Shown here: positions 1 to 11,364 of the stretch, piece after piece
How the letters are laid out: every line of letters begins with the position of its first letter
Position numbering within the stretch: position 1 is the first letter of the stretch
Source: Anthracocystis setariae
Lineage: Eukaryota; Basidiomycota; Ustilaginomycetes; Ustilaginales; Ustilaginaceae
NCBI GenBank assembly: GCA_928724745.1
Contig: CAKMXJ010000005.1
Coordinates: forward strand, 806,001-870,000
Direction: 5' to 3'
Length of the DNA stretch: 64,000 nucleotides
Position numbers and translations under genes: made by a program
Notes under the pieces: model-generated
What the model was told of the DNA's origin: nothing
The model's input: the letters and a program-made list of their open reading frames with translations, nothing else
Database searches by the model: none

Positions 1-374
1 TGCTTTACGCCAGACGCTCTAGCGGAACCTCTGGCGGAAACTAACATCCGAATACGGGTGTTCTTCGGCTATTTGTTCGGAAGGCAACTTTGAACGATGA
101 AAATTAGCGGTCTAACAAGCGGTTCAAGATCCATTCCATCTCATCATTTCATTTTGACAGCATCACCGATTTCAAAAAGGGTCCACTCCTCTGCTCGAAG
201 TTTTTTCGGAAAAAAAAAAAAAAAAAAAAAAGGAGTAAATTTGCTCAACTGCTCCACACATTGCATACCAACGTTTCTTCTTGCACAACGCAGTCACGCT
301 CATACTCTCTCATCCTCTCCGGATCACCATCTCACTGGAGCAACCAAGCCGACCTGCCTCTGCACACACCTACC
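1..374. other. Upstream region of the DRS1-like gene
   Basis: No coding region is supported here. The stretch holds a run of 22 A at 210-231 followed by a pyrimidine-rich leader up to the ATG at 375. The helicase frame stays open upstream of that ATG, but only from a non-ATG codon at 261, so the leader is taken as untranslated. Confidence 0.6.
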
Positions 375-3095
375 ATGCCAGTCACACATAAACCCAGTCC
401 GGCGAAGCGCAAAGCCGTCGCAACTCCCGTCTCCACACCACCACAAAAGAAGAAACCGCTTCCCACAAAGTCGAACGATGACGACTTCATCATGACGCTC
501 GACTCGGACGATGAGGTCCAAGACCTCGATGCTCCCGCCACCGGCTCCGCTTCAGAGTCCGAACCCGATTCCGAACCAGAAACACCCGCCGAAGAGCAGA
601 AGCTCACCAAGAACCAGCGAAAAAGGAAGGAAAAAGCCCACCTCGCCGGCAAGGAGAAGATCGTCGAGTCCACATCTCTCAAGGCTGTAAAGAACGGCGC
701 GACAAAGTCGGATTTGGTGGTGGACAAGAACTTTGAATTCGACATCTTTGGCGATGGCAGCGGAACGGATTATGCGGCTGAGCAGAACGGAGGTGGATGG
801 GATATGAGCGTCACAGGCCATAGGGTCAATAAGAAACTGAATGTGGATGATATTATCGAGAAGAGGAGAAAGAACCGGCCAGATCTGGCATTGCCAGAGG
901 AGAGCGACCAAGACGACGACGAAAGTGAAGCAGAGGAAGCGGAGTTGGACGATGACATCAAGTTTGCCGAGTTCGGAAGTGAAGATGAGGACGAGGATGG
1001 CGACGATGCGGATCGCTTCGGTGCTGGCGAAACCAAGATCAACGCGGATGAGGACGACGACGAACAGATCGAGGTCGACAGTGAGCAGGACCCATTGTCA
1101 TCTGACGACCAAGACGATTCAGACGCCGAACAAGAGGCCGCACAGGCTCAGCAGCAAGACCAAGAAACCGACTCCTCCGAAGATGATTCGGACCAAGAGA
1201 CCGAAGCAGACAAGGCCAAGAAAGCCGCCTTCTTCGCTGATGATTCCACCGCCAAATCCACCAAACCATCGGCTACATCAGAGTCCTTTTCCACCTTCGA
1301 CCTCTCCCGACCCGTCCTGCGCGCGCTTTCCTCCCTCGCGTTCCACAAACCCACCCCTATCCAGGCAAGGACCATCCCCATCGCTTTGGCAGGCAAGGAC
1401 ATCGTTGCTGGTGCCGTCACCGGTTCGGGCAAGACCGCCGCCTTCATGATCCCCACCATCGAGCGTCTCAGCTGGAGAGCCAAAGGTCGTGCCGAGGAAG
1501 CCAAGTCGCGTGTCCTCATCCTCGCCCCTACTCGAGAATTGGCTATCCAGTGTTACTCGGTCGGCAAGAGCATTGCCAAGTACACTGACATCCGCTTCTG
1601 TCTCTGCGTCGGTGGTCTGTCCGTCAAGAGCCAGGAGGCCGAGCTCAAGCTGCGCCCTGAGGTCGTCATCGCTACTCCCGGTAGGCTCATCGATCACGTC
1701 CGCAACTCGGCTAGCTTTACACTCGACGACATCGAGATCCTCGTCATGGACGAAGCCGACCGCATGCTCGAAGACGGTTTCGCCGACGAGTTGAACGAGA
1801 TCGTCAAGTCGTGTCCCAAGGGAGCCAGGCAGACCATGTTGTTCTCGGCGACCATGACAGATGATGTCGAGCAGCTCGTCAGGCTTTCGCTCAAGCGTCC
1901 CGTTCGACTGTTTGTGGATCCCAAGAGGACGACGGCGAAGAAGCTCATTCAGGAATTTGTGCGTGTCCGCGGTTCCTCCTCTGGCGGTGTGGCTGGTGCC
2001 GATGGTCTCACGGGAGTTGACGACCAGCCCTCCACCTCTGCGGGAGGCAAGAAGAGCGAAGATGCGCAACGACCTGCTCTTCTCCTCGCCCTCTGCACGC
2101 GCACTTTCACTTCGCAAGTCATCATCTTTGTCCGCAGCAAGAAGCTTGCGCATCAGCTCAAGATCGTGTTCGGCCTTCTTGGGCTCTCGGCCGGTGAGCT
2201 TCACGGTGACCTGAGCCAGGAGCAACGTATCGATGCACTGACCGCCTTCCGCGATGGCAAGGTAGACTTCCTCATCGCCACCGACCTCGCTTCCCGCGGT
2301 CTCGACATCAAGGGAGTGCAGACGGTGATCAACTACGACATGCCCGGTCAGTTCGAAGCCTACCTCCACCGTGTTGGTCGTACCGCGCGTGCGGGACGTA
2401 ACGGTCGAGCCGTGACACTGGTCGGAGAAGCGGATCGACGGATGCTTAAGCTCGCCATCAAAAAATCGAGTGCTGAACAGATCAAGCACCGCATCATTCC
2501 GGCCGAGGTTGCGCACAAGATGTTCACGACGCTCGAGGAGCTCAAGCCGGAGGTGGATGCTGTGTTGCGTGAGGAGAAGGAGGAGCGGGCTTTGCGCGTT
2601 GCTGAGATGGAGTTGAAGAAGGGTGAGAATATGATTGCTCATCAGGAAGAGATCTTCTCGCGTCCCAAGCGCACCTGGTTCCAGACGGGGGCGGACAAGG
2701 AGTCGGCCGCGGCGCTGAGCAAGGCCGCATACGAGGCGAGCATGACAGCAGGCGGAAAAAGGAAGGATGACAAAGGGCGAGACAAGTATGCAGGGTTGAG
2801 CAGGAAGAAGAGGAGGAGCAAGATGATGCGCGAGGAGATCGAGAGGGAGAACAAGGAGGCCAGGGCGAGTGGCGGTGCCAAGACGGCTCAGGACGGCAAT
2901 CTGGACGGTGCGGTTAGGGCGGCCAAAAAGGCGCAGAGGCCGACGAAGCTGGGTGTCGCCCCAGTCAAGTTGATGAACAAGGGTAAGGGCAAGAAGGGGT
3001 CAAAGAGCAGTGGTGGTGGTGGCAAAGGTGGTGCGGCAGGAGGGAAGAAAACAAAGAGTTCGTTCAGTAGGGATTTCGGTGACAAGCGTCGCTGA
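375..3095 (+). CDS. DRS1: ATP-dependent DEAD-box RNA helicase, DRS1/DDX27 type
   Basis: Predicted nucleolar RNA helicase of 60S ribosomal subunit assembly, 906 aa. The first 280 or so residues are acidic and low complexity, as is usual for Drs1. The helicase core follows in order: a Q motif (KPTPIQ), motif I AVTGSGKT near residue 348, PTRELA, the DEAD box in VMDEADRML near 457, SAT in LFSATM, and HRVGRTARAGR near 664. A Gly/Ser-rich insertion of about 35 residues separates the two RecA domains. The C-terminus is Lys/Gly-rich, consistent with RNA binding and nucleolar targeting. The start at 375 is the first in-frame ATG and sits in a good context (CTACCATGCC). The gene converges on eIF2B alpha with a 190-nt gap. 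The family is certain. The DRS1 assignment rests on the acidic N-terminus plus the basic tail. Confidence 0.9.
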   Translation: MPVTHKPSPAKRKAVATPVSTPPQKKKPLPTKSNDDDFIMTLDSDDEVQDLDAPATGSASESEPDSEPETPAEEQKLTKNQRKRKEKAHLAGKEKIVESTSLKAVKNGATKSDLVVDKNFEFDIFGDGSGTDYAAEQNGGGWDMSVTGHRVNKKLNVDDIIEKRRKNRPDLALPEESDQDDDESEAEEAELDDDIKFAEFGSEDEDEDGDDADRFGAGETKINADEDDDEQIEVDSEQDPLSSDDQDDSDAEQEAAQAQQQDQETDSSEDDSDQETEADKAKKAAFFADDSTAKSTKPSATSESFSTFDLSRPVLRALSSLAFHKPTPIQARTIPIALAGKDIVAGAVTGSGKTAAFMIPTIERLSWRAKGRAEEAKSRVLILAPTRELAIQCYSVGKSIAKYTDIRFCLCVGGLSVKSQEAELKLRPEVVIATPGRLIDHVRNSASFTLDDIEILVMDEADRMLEDGFADELNEIVKSCPKGARQTMLFSATMTDDVEQLVRLSLKRPVRLFVDPKRTTAKKLIQEFVRVRGSSSGGVAGADGLTGVDDQPSTSAGGKKSEDAQRPALLLALCTRTFTSQVIIFVRSKKLAHQLKIVFGLLGLSAGELHGDLSQEQRIDALTAFRDGKVDFLIATDLASRGLDIKGVQTVINYDMPGQFEAYLHRVGRTARAGRNGRAVTLVGEADRRMLKLAIKKSSAEQIKHRIIPAEVAHKMFTTLEELKPEVDAVLREEKEERALRVAEMELKKGENMIAHQEEIFSRPKRTWFQTGADKESAAALSKAAYEASMTAGGKRKDDKGRDKYAGLSRKKRRSKMMREEIERENKEARASGGAKTAQDGNLDGAVRAAKKAQRPTKLGVAPVKLMNKGKGKKGSKSSGGGGKGGAAGGKKTKSSFSRDFGDKRR

Positions 3096-3285
3096 ACTTG
3101 ATTCGGTTGCCCAATGGCTACAATGTCCTCAATTGCCTCGCCGTCAATCTGATCATGTTCTCAAGTCTTTTTTGCATCTTCACATCACTTGACACACATT
3201 CATACATTCACACCGTACACATTCACACCGAAAAATCAGTGTTGGACCTTGTCTGTTTCTCGGCTAAAGAATGAACCATGTTTCC

Positions 3286-4374
3286 TTAATCCGCACCACC
3301 ATACACTGCCAACAAAGCGTCGCCTACACCGCTTGGTGTCAAGACACCCACATCGCTGAACAAGAACGTCACCAGATCCGGCGTGGTATAATCGATCGCC
3401 GGGTTGATCAACTCTTGCTGTCTGCTCATCAATTTCGTCTCCCTCTCGGCCTTTTCATCTATCGTGTTCTGCTTCAATGTTGGAGTTCCCTGAGTGCCAT
3501 CGAGCTGGGGGAAAGCCAGGAGGTTCCGATTCGTGTTGTTCGTTGGCAGGTCGTACTGGTTGAGCGGGAACATCCTTAGAAACTTGAAGCTCTCGGCCAG
3601 AGCAAAGAAGGGTTTATTGCACGCCTTGGCAATGATCGCCATTCCATACGTTCCGACAGCGTTGAGGAAACCGCCGCTCTCCACGACTCCCTCGGCACCG
3701 GTCAGTACCAGGTCGACCTTGGGCATAGTATAGGCTACCGCAGAATCGAGGATGACGGTGCAAGGGACTCCATGCGACATGAGCTGGTTGTACGTGCGCA
3801 TGCCGAGCCCTTGTGGGCGTGACTCTGTGACATAGACCGAGATCCTCTTGCGCTGGTTCAGTGCGGCGAATTTGAGCGCTTGCATCACCACTCGCGAATA
3901 CGAGTGGGTCAACACCACTGAATCGTCTTTGATAAAGGGAAGGACGAACTCGCAAATTTTCTCCCTACAGCTTGGTACGGTGCGCATAGCGAATTCATGA
4001 GCAAGAGCCGCCAGCGAAGCTTTGTGCGCTTCAAAGTCGTCGCCTGTGTCCCAAGATTTTGTTACGACGAATCGAGTGAAGAGATCCAAACCAGCCGTGG
4101 CGGGGACGGGGTTTTCGAGTGAAGCTTTCAGACGTTGAGAAGCCGATCGGATGTTTTCCATCAATTCGGATGTGGTTGCGGCTTTAGATTTGGAGACGAG
4201 CTCGGACAGCGCAAAGATGGCCGCGATGGGGAAAGGAAGTTCGGCGTCGGAAGAGAGGAGCGAGTGGTAGCACGAGATGATGTCGAATTCATCCTTGGAA
4301 GAAGCCGTGCTGCTGGAGGACGGTGCCACCAGCATGGGCACTGCTGACGAGGACGAAGTGACACTTGCAGCCAT
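3286..4374 (-). CDS. GCN3: Translation initiation factor eIF2B subunit alpha
   Basis: Regulatory subunit of the eIF2B guanine-nucleotide exchange factor, which recycles eIF2-GDP and senses phosphorylated eIF2. The ORF is 362 aa, somewhat longer than the roughly 305 aa of yeast Gcn3 because of a Ser-rich N-terminus. The helical N-terminal domain (FDIISCYHSLLSSDAELPFP) is followed by the Rossmann-like C-terminal domain with the family signatures VYVTESRPQGLGMRTYNQL, TGAEGVVESGGFLNAVGTYG and PFFALAESFKF. It ends VGDALLAVYGG, close to the conserved family end. No intron is needed. The start ATG (4374-4372) gives MAAS. The gene is convergent with the DRS1-like gene, and its 5' side faces the 3' end of the zinc-finger gene. 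Confidence 0.95.
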   Translation of the reverse strand: MAASVTSSSSAVPMLVAPSSSSTASSKDEFDIISCYHSLLSSDAELPFPIAAIFALSELVSKSKAATTSELMENIRSASQRLKASLENPVPATAGLDLFTRFVVTKSWDTGDDFEAHKASLAALAHEFAMRTVPSCREKICEFVLPFIKDDSVVLTHSYSRVVMQALKFAALNQRKRISVYVTESRPQGLGMRTYNQLMSHGVPCTVILDSAVAYTMPKVDLVLTGAEGVVESGGFLNAVGTYGMAIIAKACNKPFFALAESFKFLRMFPLNQYDLPTNNTNRNLLAFPQLDGTQGTPTLKQNTIDEKAERETKLMSRQQELINPAIDYTTPDLVTFLFSDVGVLTPSGVGDALLAVYGGAD

Positions 4375-4937
4375 GATGAAGATCTTGACCTTGGCCTTGC
4401 CAAAACGATCAAAAGGAGTGTTACAAGGCTAAGGTCGCTGTTAGAAGGAATGGTGTCGAAGGAAGGCTCGAAGGAGTGGTCCAGGTGTGTAAGGGCCCAA
4501 ACCGCTTAAAACTGCGTCCCCCGACTGCCGAGAAATTCTTTAAAAGATCATTGTGCAAACAACGCGACCTCACAAACGAAATTCTTAGCCTCTCAACCAC
4601 ACACCTTCTCAACATCAGCCCAACACGGCGAATCTTCTAGGACACATCGACTCTTCCATACCGTAAAAGCATCGCGGAAGAAGAACCAAAATGCGATTAT
4701 ACGATTCCATAAGATGATGATAATAATAAACGAACATAGAGCCGATGGCAGATGCTGAACAAAAACAAACGAAACGAATGCGATATGAGCTGCGAAAACA
4801 AGTGCCAGATAATGCAGAGAGTGCATGCGAGGAAACAATATACGGAGCAAGCGAGGTTATATGCTGGCAAATCTAGACGAAAAAGGTATAAGGATGCGTA
4901 CCCCGTCTATCGGGAGGAGACGCTTTTCGAGGCTGGA
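4375..4937. other. Spacer between the eIF2B alpha start and the zinc-finger gene stop
   Basis: This spacer holds the eIF2B alpha promoter and leader and, further right, the 3' UTR of the zinc-finger gene. Short ORFs here (4421-4615, 4593-4850, 4752-4943) have no recognisable domain and conflict with one another. I see no RNA gene. Confidence 0.5.
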
Positions 4938-6791
4938 TCATGACGAGGCGACATGGTGCTGAGGATAGGAGCGAAGGAAATAGTTGCCCATTCGTTCGTT
5001 CGACTGCTGGGCAAAGTCGGTCGATGCTGGCTGGTAGCTGTGGCGTGGCTGAGCGAAGTTATTGACATGCATGGCTTGGTGATCGTAAAAGTGCGAGTCA
5101 GCACTGGAGACGGGCACGCCGGCTGATGCAGTGCTGTCCCAGAGGTTGGGGTCGATGTTTCCGGAGTCATTGCGATTGTCGACGACGCAGCCGTTCGGCA
5201 TCATCGAAAACGACGAAGAAGCCGCCATGACCGAGGGATGGAACGATGCGGCAGGGGCATGGGGGTCAGACCCGCAAGAGCCGTATGACATGTTGGCGAT
5301 CTGAAGCTGATTGAACGCTGGACGAGCAATGTTCGAAGTCTCGAAAGCTTTGCCATCGCGGTAGTCGGGAGTGCGAGGGAAGTGCGACAGATCCGAAGCA
5401 GGTGTCAGAGTGTTCGGAGTTGTGCACAGTCCGCTGCCACTGCTGTGAGGGCTGTGGAAGCTGTGTGACGCACTCGACATGTAGCCAGACATGGTGCTCG
5501 ATCGGCGATCCATCTCGAAGCCGCCGTAACTTGTGCTGGAGGAGGGACAGGAGGACATTACAGGGGCGCTGTAGGGAGTCGCGGGGTAATCAGCCGAATG
5601 CGACAGCTGGAAGCCGTAAGGAGAAGGAGCAGCAGAAATATTGTCTTCCACCTTGAGTCCTGCAAGGTAATGGTGTTGGAGACCGGAGGGGAAAGTTGCA
5701 CGACCGTGAGGAGGCACAGGGCACCGGGTCATCGAGATGGAATTGCTCATGATGGTAGCAGATCCGACCGCGTGAGTATATGTGCCTTCAGCATCTGCGT
5801 GGTTGCGACGTGTATGCTTGGTGAGCGTGGTCTTGCGACAGAACGACTTGCCACAATTTGCCACCAAGCATTTGTAGGGACGTCGGCCGGTGTGAATACG
5901 CCTGTGACGCGCGAGTGAGCTCGAATCCGAGAAGGCCTTGCTGCACGACTCGCAAACGTGTGGACGCTCACCAGTGTGAACGCGGATGTGAACGGTCAAC
6001 GCCGAGCGCTGGATGAAAGTCTTGCCACAACCGCGGAAATGGCAGGCGAAAGGGCGTTCCTGGCTGTGAATGCGAGCATGCCTGGTGGGCGAGACGAACA
6101 ATGGAACAAAGGTAAGTGGGTCAAAGGTCAGTATCTACGTCCTGCAACGCGCAACAAAATGCATAACGGAAGATTGTCGACCTGTGTTCCTTTCAAGAGG
6201 GCAGCCGATCGAGCACGTTGGAAATGACATAGCTCCTCAGCTGTCTCGTTTCGAAAGAGATGCATGTGGTGCCCAAACTGCATCGTGCTCAAAGCAACAA
6301 AAGACGCAACCATGCAGTAAGGTACGCACGCCCTTGGCGCAATTTACCACGTGGCGATCACCGACAGCCCAGATGCCAGTAACCTAATCTGCATCAATCC
6401 GGCGAGCAACTCCTTTGTTCTCCGCGGTCCAAAGGTTGTTCCGAGCCAAGAACCCTTCCATCGTCCCCAGAGAACGGTTCATTTCTTACCTTGCCAAGTC
6501 AGAGCGCCTGTTGGGGAAAGGCAATGTATGATATGAAGAAGTGCCGCACAGGTCGAGGTCAGTCAAATGTCGATGGATGCGATGGTATAGACTCAAGCAC
6601 ATACCTTGAAAAGGCTTTAGGGCACCCAGGGTGCTTGCAGTCGAAGGGACGGCTTTCTTTCCTTTGGTCTTCATGAACGAGTTCTGCATGGAAGAAGACA
6701 AACGACGTCGACGGTGGTGGGTGAATCAGTAAGGCTGTGCAGCGTCGTGTGGGCGTGTGAAAGGAGCCAGATGCTCACCCAGGATATCCAT
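4938..6791 (-). CDS. C2H2 zinc-finger transcription factor, four exons
   Basis: Probable sequence-specific nuclear transcription factor, 417 aa. Exons by my reading: 6791-6779, 6683-6605, an 18-nt micro-exon 6507-6490, and 6081-4938. Introns of 95, 97 and 408 nt all have GT-AG ends (donors GTGAGC, GTATGT, GTAAGA; acceptors GCAG, ACAG, CCAG). The exon lengths sum to 1254 nt, an exact number of codons. Four adjacent C2H2 fingers lie at the N-terminus. Finger 1 (CKHPGC, RSDLARHARIH) is assembled from three exons. Finger 2 contains CHFRGC and [10 protein letters not shown], finger 3 CESC and [10 protein letters not shown], finger 4 CLVANC and [11 protein letters not shown]. The TGE/TGR linkers are typical. 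The remaining 280 residues are Ser/Pro/His-rich and probably disordered. The frame is open but ATG-less for about 80 nt upstream of 6791, so an earlier non-coding or coding exon is possible. I do not assign a family gene name. Confidence 0.85.
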
Positions 6792-9700
6792 GTTGGAAAC
6801 GGGCGCTTCTATGCTGGCTAAGATGGCTGTAATGTCGAGGCGAGATGAAGTGACGAGGCTGTACGTTGTTCTTGGTCCTAGTCGTGAGGTCAAGTTGACG
6901 AGGTCTCACAGTGGTCGCAACGCCTGCGGCTAGATGAAGTTGAGGAAAGCCGAAGCCGTTTATGCAAAGGAAGGGAGAGGTAGACGGGTTAGGCCGAGAA
7001 GATAGGGCAGGCACAGAATGGTAAAAGGCAATAGGTGGCGGATGGAAACAAGGGAAGAAGCGATGGAGGGAGGCAAGAGGATGACGGCGTCTTAAGTACA
7101 GTGGGAATGTATTCTCAGAGGGTTTTAAACAAGTGACGCTAGGAGCAAGTACTGTACAAAGGACCGGGCAAGCAATGGCTGAGGAGGAGCTAGGAGCAGC
7201 TGTCACTTGCTCTGCTGTACAGCACGAAGGGATTCAGTGAAGGCCAACTGGAACCAGTTGGCAGTCTTGGCCAGGGTTGATCAGGGCAGTACAGTAGAAG
7301 GAGAAAGCGGCTTGGGCACTTGATCAAAGGGCAGAACACGAGGGCAATGACGCGAGCGGCCACCGTTACGTTCGGTTTCTACTGCAGACACCGTCGAGAA
7401 TCTGCTTGGTGGTGTGCTCGAGGCTGTGACCTTGAGCTGAGCTTCTATTGTGCGTGGCAGCACACCACAGTGCGTCGAAGCTTGATAGCATCAATGCTAC
7501 CTTCAACTCATTTGGTTCTCTTCAAGTCCGCGCAACTGCAAGAGGCTGCAACCCGGATTTCATCTCTTGACCGCTACCATTTGTATGTGCAACCAAATAG
7601 CCGTATCGCCGCGCTAACCTGTAATCGAGGAAATCGGCGGCCGCTAGCGGGGCTTGGCTTATAGATATGGATGTGCTCAAGTGCTTGAGTGTACCGTGTG
7701 CCAACCGAAAAATGCTTCCATAGGTGACCCGACGCAAACGCTCTGACCCTCTCCGAAGCATGTAGTGCATGACAAACATGCGCCAGTCCACCTCTGCACC
7801 TATAGCACGGGGCTGAATTAGAGGAAACCCACCCAACGTGGGCTTTAAACGCCGAAGCGAGATATACTGTACAGCACAGTCGACCATCAGAGATACTGTA
7901 GTGTACATCGACCAGGAGCTCGGCTGAAGTCGAGTGCGTTGCAACGCTACGGTAGCTTAGGTGGGGAACAATGGGACTGTGCAAGGAAGCAACCGAGAGC
8001 TACGTATTGGTTAGAAGCAGAAGACAGTACTCTGTGCAGGAAGAAATGTGCGGGAAAAAAAAATAAAATAAAAAAAAGGGAATTTTCCGAGTTGGGGAAA
8101 ACGAAAAAAAAATAAGGGCAAGACACGGCAGAGTTGTCGAATGTGTCACCATGCTGATCATCATCCGCCGTTGTGATACAGTGACTCTCGATTTCAGCAG
8201 CCGCCGCGTTTACGGCAGCCATGTGCCGAGCACACACTGGTTACACCGCAGTGTGCAGAGGGGTCCTGCAGAATCCAGCTTCTGTGTGTGACAAGAACGA
8301 GAGTCGAAACGATCCTTCTGTGCCTGGAAACGGCAACTGTCCTTCGATTGAATAGTTAGACGGAGGATTGCCAGGAGGTTGGAGGCGAGCAGCGGCTCGA
8401 GAGATCGACTGCATCACTCAGGACCTTTGGAGCTACTGCATTTCTGATCACCCCCACCTCTACCTCCCACCACAGTACATTTGGGTCTTTGCACAGCATT
8501 CGTACAACACTGATAGCGGGATATCTTGGTGCCTGTTGCGATTACGTGTACCCTCATACAGTATCATGACTATGACCTCGCCGTGTCGCACAGGAGAATA
8601 CCTTAGAATATAGTACCGCAACTTTGTAGATCTGGTTGGTGTGAAATTCGAGTGGTATGAGGAAATTGTGATTCGGGGAAAGCTGGCATCTGAAGGAGGT
8701 TTGGCGCCTGCACGTATCAACGCCACCATGCGTGCAGGGATGATGGTACTGCGGCTGCGATTCCCCCCTGTCATGCGCTGGCTGATGCTAGCGTAGCGCA
8801 GGAGCAGGATTCGAAGGCAACTTGCTCGGCAGTCCATTGCTGAAAGAATATGGTGTAGACCCAGGGCACTTGATGTGCATGTTGTGCGTAGGTGGAACAG
8901 AAACGAGCTAGCAAGCCGCGCTAGGCCAAGCTAGAGATATCGATAGGGGCTCTGACCCTTCGCTCACAGACTAACCTCTCGTCTGATACCGCCCTTTCAC
9001 CCAAGCTTTGCATCCGCCTTCCGGGAGAGAGCGACGCCGCTACCAAGGGTTAAGATGAAACAAGCACAGCTCGGAGCGCTGTCCGAACAGCTGCGCTTTG
9101 CGCCTCCTTATGCTACACGCTGCACATGAAGAACCCCAAGCAGCCCCTTCCTATCCTCAAGCTGGCATCCTTCGCTCATGAAAGGGTCCGGCGCCAGTAC
9201 TTTTAATGGTTTCGACGGGGCTCGACTCCTGCAGCTTTTAGGACCGTGTTGAAACGCAGGCTTCGTGCCGGACTTTCTCCTGGCCGGACACGGATGTACT
9301 TTCCGCGTAGGCTGTACACTCTGAGCCATATAGACAGAAAAAAAATGAAAGGTGTACAACATCATTCGACTAGCAACGTCAATTACGCTTGTTTCCGAAG
9401 ATATCCTGGACGGAGTCGGCCTGCGACCGGTGAAGTTGTCTACCTTGCAGACAATTCAGTGGTCTTCTGCTTCGCGCGTTTCAGTGTTGGACATCTGTGA
9501 TTAGAGTTTTGACAGGTCCGAAAATTTCAGGTTCGGCTACGGCGAGGCGACGGCGAAAGTGGCTGCAGGTTAGCCAATTGTCGATCCGGCGTTCCGAACG
9601 TGATCTGGCGAAAGGCGCTAGATGATTTCCGCTGCTTCTGCGGTTGCAGCTGGTCCCATTGCGGTCGAATCGACGACGGTCGGACAGTACTGCAACTCGG

Positions 9701-11364
9701 TGTGGCTTCTACACTGCTTAACATTGCCCAGTGGTATCTATTGTATCCCAACATCCGTGTGACTTTGTTTTGTGTCTCGTCGTATCCGTAGCGGCCATGT
9801 GCATTTGCGTGCTTGAAACTGCGGGTGGCGTGCGGCGAAGAAGCCTGGATGGTAGCAGCATTCGGGTTAAGCCTGAAAACCCCAAAATTTGCATTGTGTC
9901 ACTCATAGCAACTTGGCATAGTCTATCGTACGGCTCTGCGCCAGGTCGTTCTGTATAGGCATGTCATAAGTACACTAGAGTAGAGGGCTAGTGTGGTTGG
10001 CTACCGAACGACTTCCCGTTGGCAAGAATCCATAATTTGACCCAAGAGACCAGGCGTCTGACGCAAAGTTGCAGCCTAACCATGCAGCCTACCGCAGGCT
10101 CACTCGGGGTCAACCATGTTGCAGGAAGTACTTTTTCGATACTGCACGTTTTCTATTTGTTGACTACGATGCTGAGACCTAAATAGGGTACGTGCGCATT
10201 GTTCAGGACAAGCCAGTGGCGGAGCGAGGGTAGGGTGATGTTGGCGGGTGTGCAAGATGATAGTTGCTCTGGATCAGCCTAACAGATCATATGCCTCGCA
10301 CAGGCCTCGTCCTAGCAGTTGCGCCCAGCCTATTGTGCCTCTCAAGCTTCCTTACCAACATGACATGTCGTGAACTCGACGATGAGAGCAGAAAGTGTGC
10401 TCTGTCTCGATGCTCACTCGTCCCCGGATGACGCTATGTCGCACCCAAACAAGCGCTTTGGATCAACGCTCGAGGTTGAATTCGAATGTAGAGTTCGGCT
10501 TGGACTCTGCAACGGTGTTCTGCGAAGATCGACAGCCAAAGGATTCCAGGTACAGAGCCGGGACGTTGTCTATCGGAATCTCAAAGCGCTGCCACACGTT
10601 ATAAAGTAAGTTCAACCGTGACTGTACGCTTAGTTCAATGTGTGAATTGCATATGAAATCCGCGACCCGGCCATGCTAGCAGAGGCAATGGCTCATCGGC
10701 AACTAAGGCTCGGGCGACGGCAAGGTTGCCATCACATGCTATCGATCTTATGTTGGGCGTTTAGGGAACGAGCTCGGGGCTCGCGCTGGCAATTGACAGA
10801 ACCAGAGGGCGTCGTGTTGATTTGCGGACAGCAATAGCCCTGCATAAACATCCTCAGCAGAGCGAGATAGTGCGCCCAAAGCTTTGAATGTCCTTGAAGC
10901 AACTGCGACTGCCGCTCACAGGCACGTTTCTGTGTCAGGGCACAGTTCGATGTATGAAATCTTTTGGAGGCGTCCTGGATGGGGGTCAGTGCTCAATAAA
11001 CCCTGCGAGCTGGCGTTATCAGGTTGTTGAGCAACGAGGCTCGACGACAGGTTGCCAACAGTTTACTGAAGGTCCAATCTCCTGGACTCCGGCGAATCGG
11101 GATCCCGAGAATGGATATGAAGATGTGTCCGGCGAAGTTCGAATTGCGCTCGTAAGGCAAGACGTGATGGCAATCCGGTCTTGTGGGGAGCGAAAGCCTT
11201 TGCCTCTACTGATGAGTGTAGCAAGGCCGCGAACGACGCGTTGGTACTTGGCGACTCTTGACTCGAAATTCGTCCTTGTGGCTGTAAGCCCGATCGAAAA
11301 TGGTGGATCTGCAATGCAGGCTACTTCAATAGCTGGTCCGAGTCCACGGAACCGATCGTGATCA
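6792..11364. other. 4.5-kb gene-free region upstream of the zinc-finger gene
   Basis: No ORF here has a recognisable domain or convincing codon use, and the small ORFs at 7322-7984, 8368-8837, 9108-9958 and 10370-11361 overlap one another on opposite strands. The region holds several TACTGTA/TACAGTA motifs, a perfect 9-bp inverted repeat at 7243-7262 and AT-rich tracts near 8055-8110. It probably serves as an extended promoter or leader for the zinc-finger gene, with the Nudix 3' UTR at its right end. Confidence 0.45.
7243..7262. repeat. Perfect inverted repeat, 9-bp arms
   Basis: GCCAACTGG, spacer AA, CCAGTTGGC. It lies about 450 bp upstream of the zinc-finger gene start, in non-coding DNA, so it could be a binding site for a dimeric regulator. 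No factor can be assigned from sequence alone. Confidence 0.5.

Noticed and set aside
261..374. N-terminal extension of the helicase frame upstream of 375
   Set aside because: No ATG in this part; the leader is pyrimidine-rich, and the ATG at 375 has a good context.
1278..2642. 454-codon ORF on the - strand
   Set aside because: Fully antisense to the DEAD-box helicase motifs; it arises from the C/G-ending codons of the real gene and has no domain of its own.
9150..9260. Possible tRNA-like folding region
   Set aside because: No complete cloverleaf with an anticodon loop and T-loop GTTCRA could be assembled.
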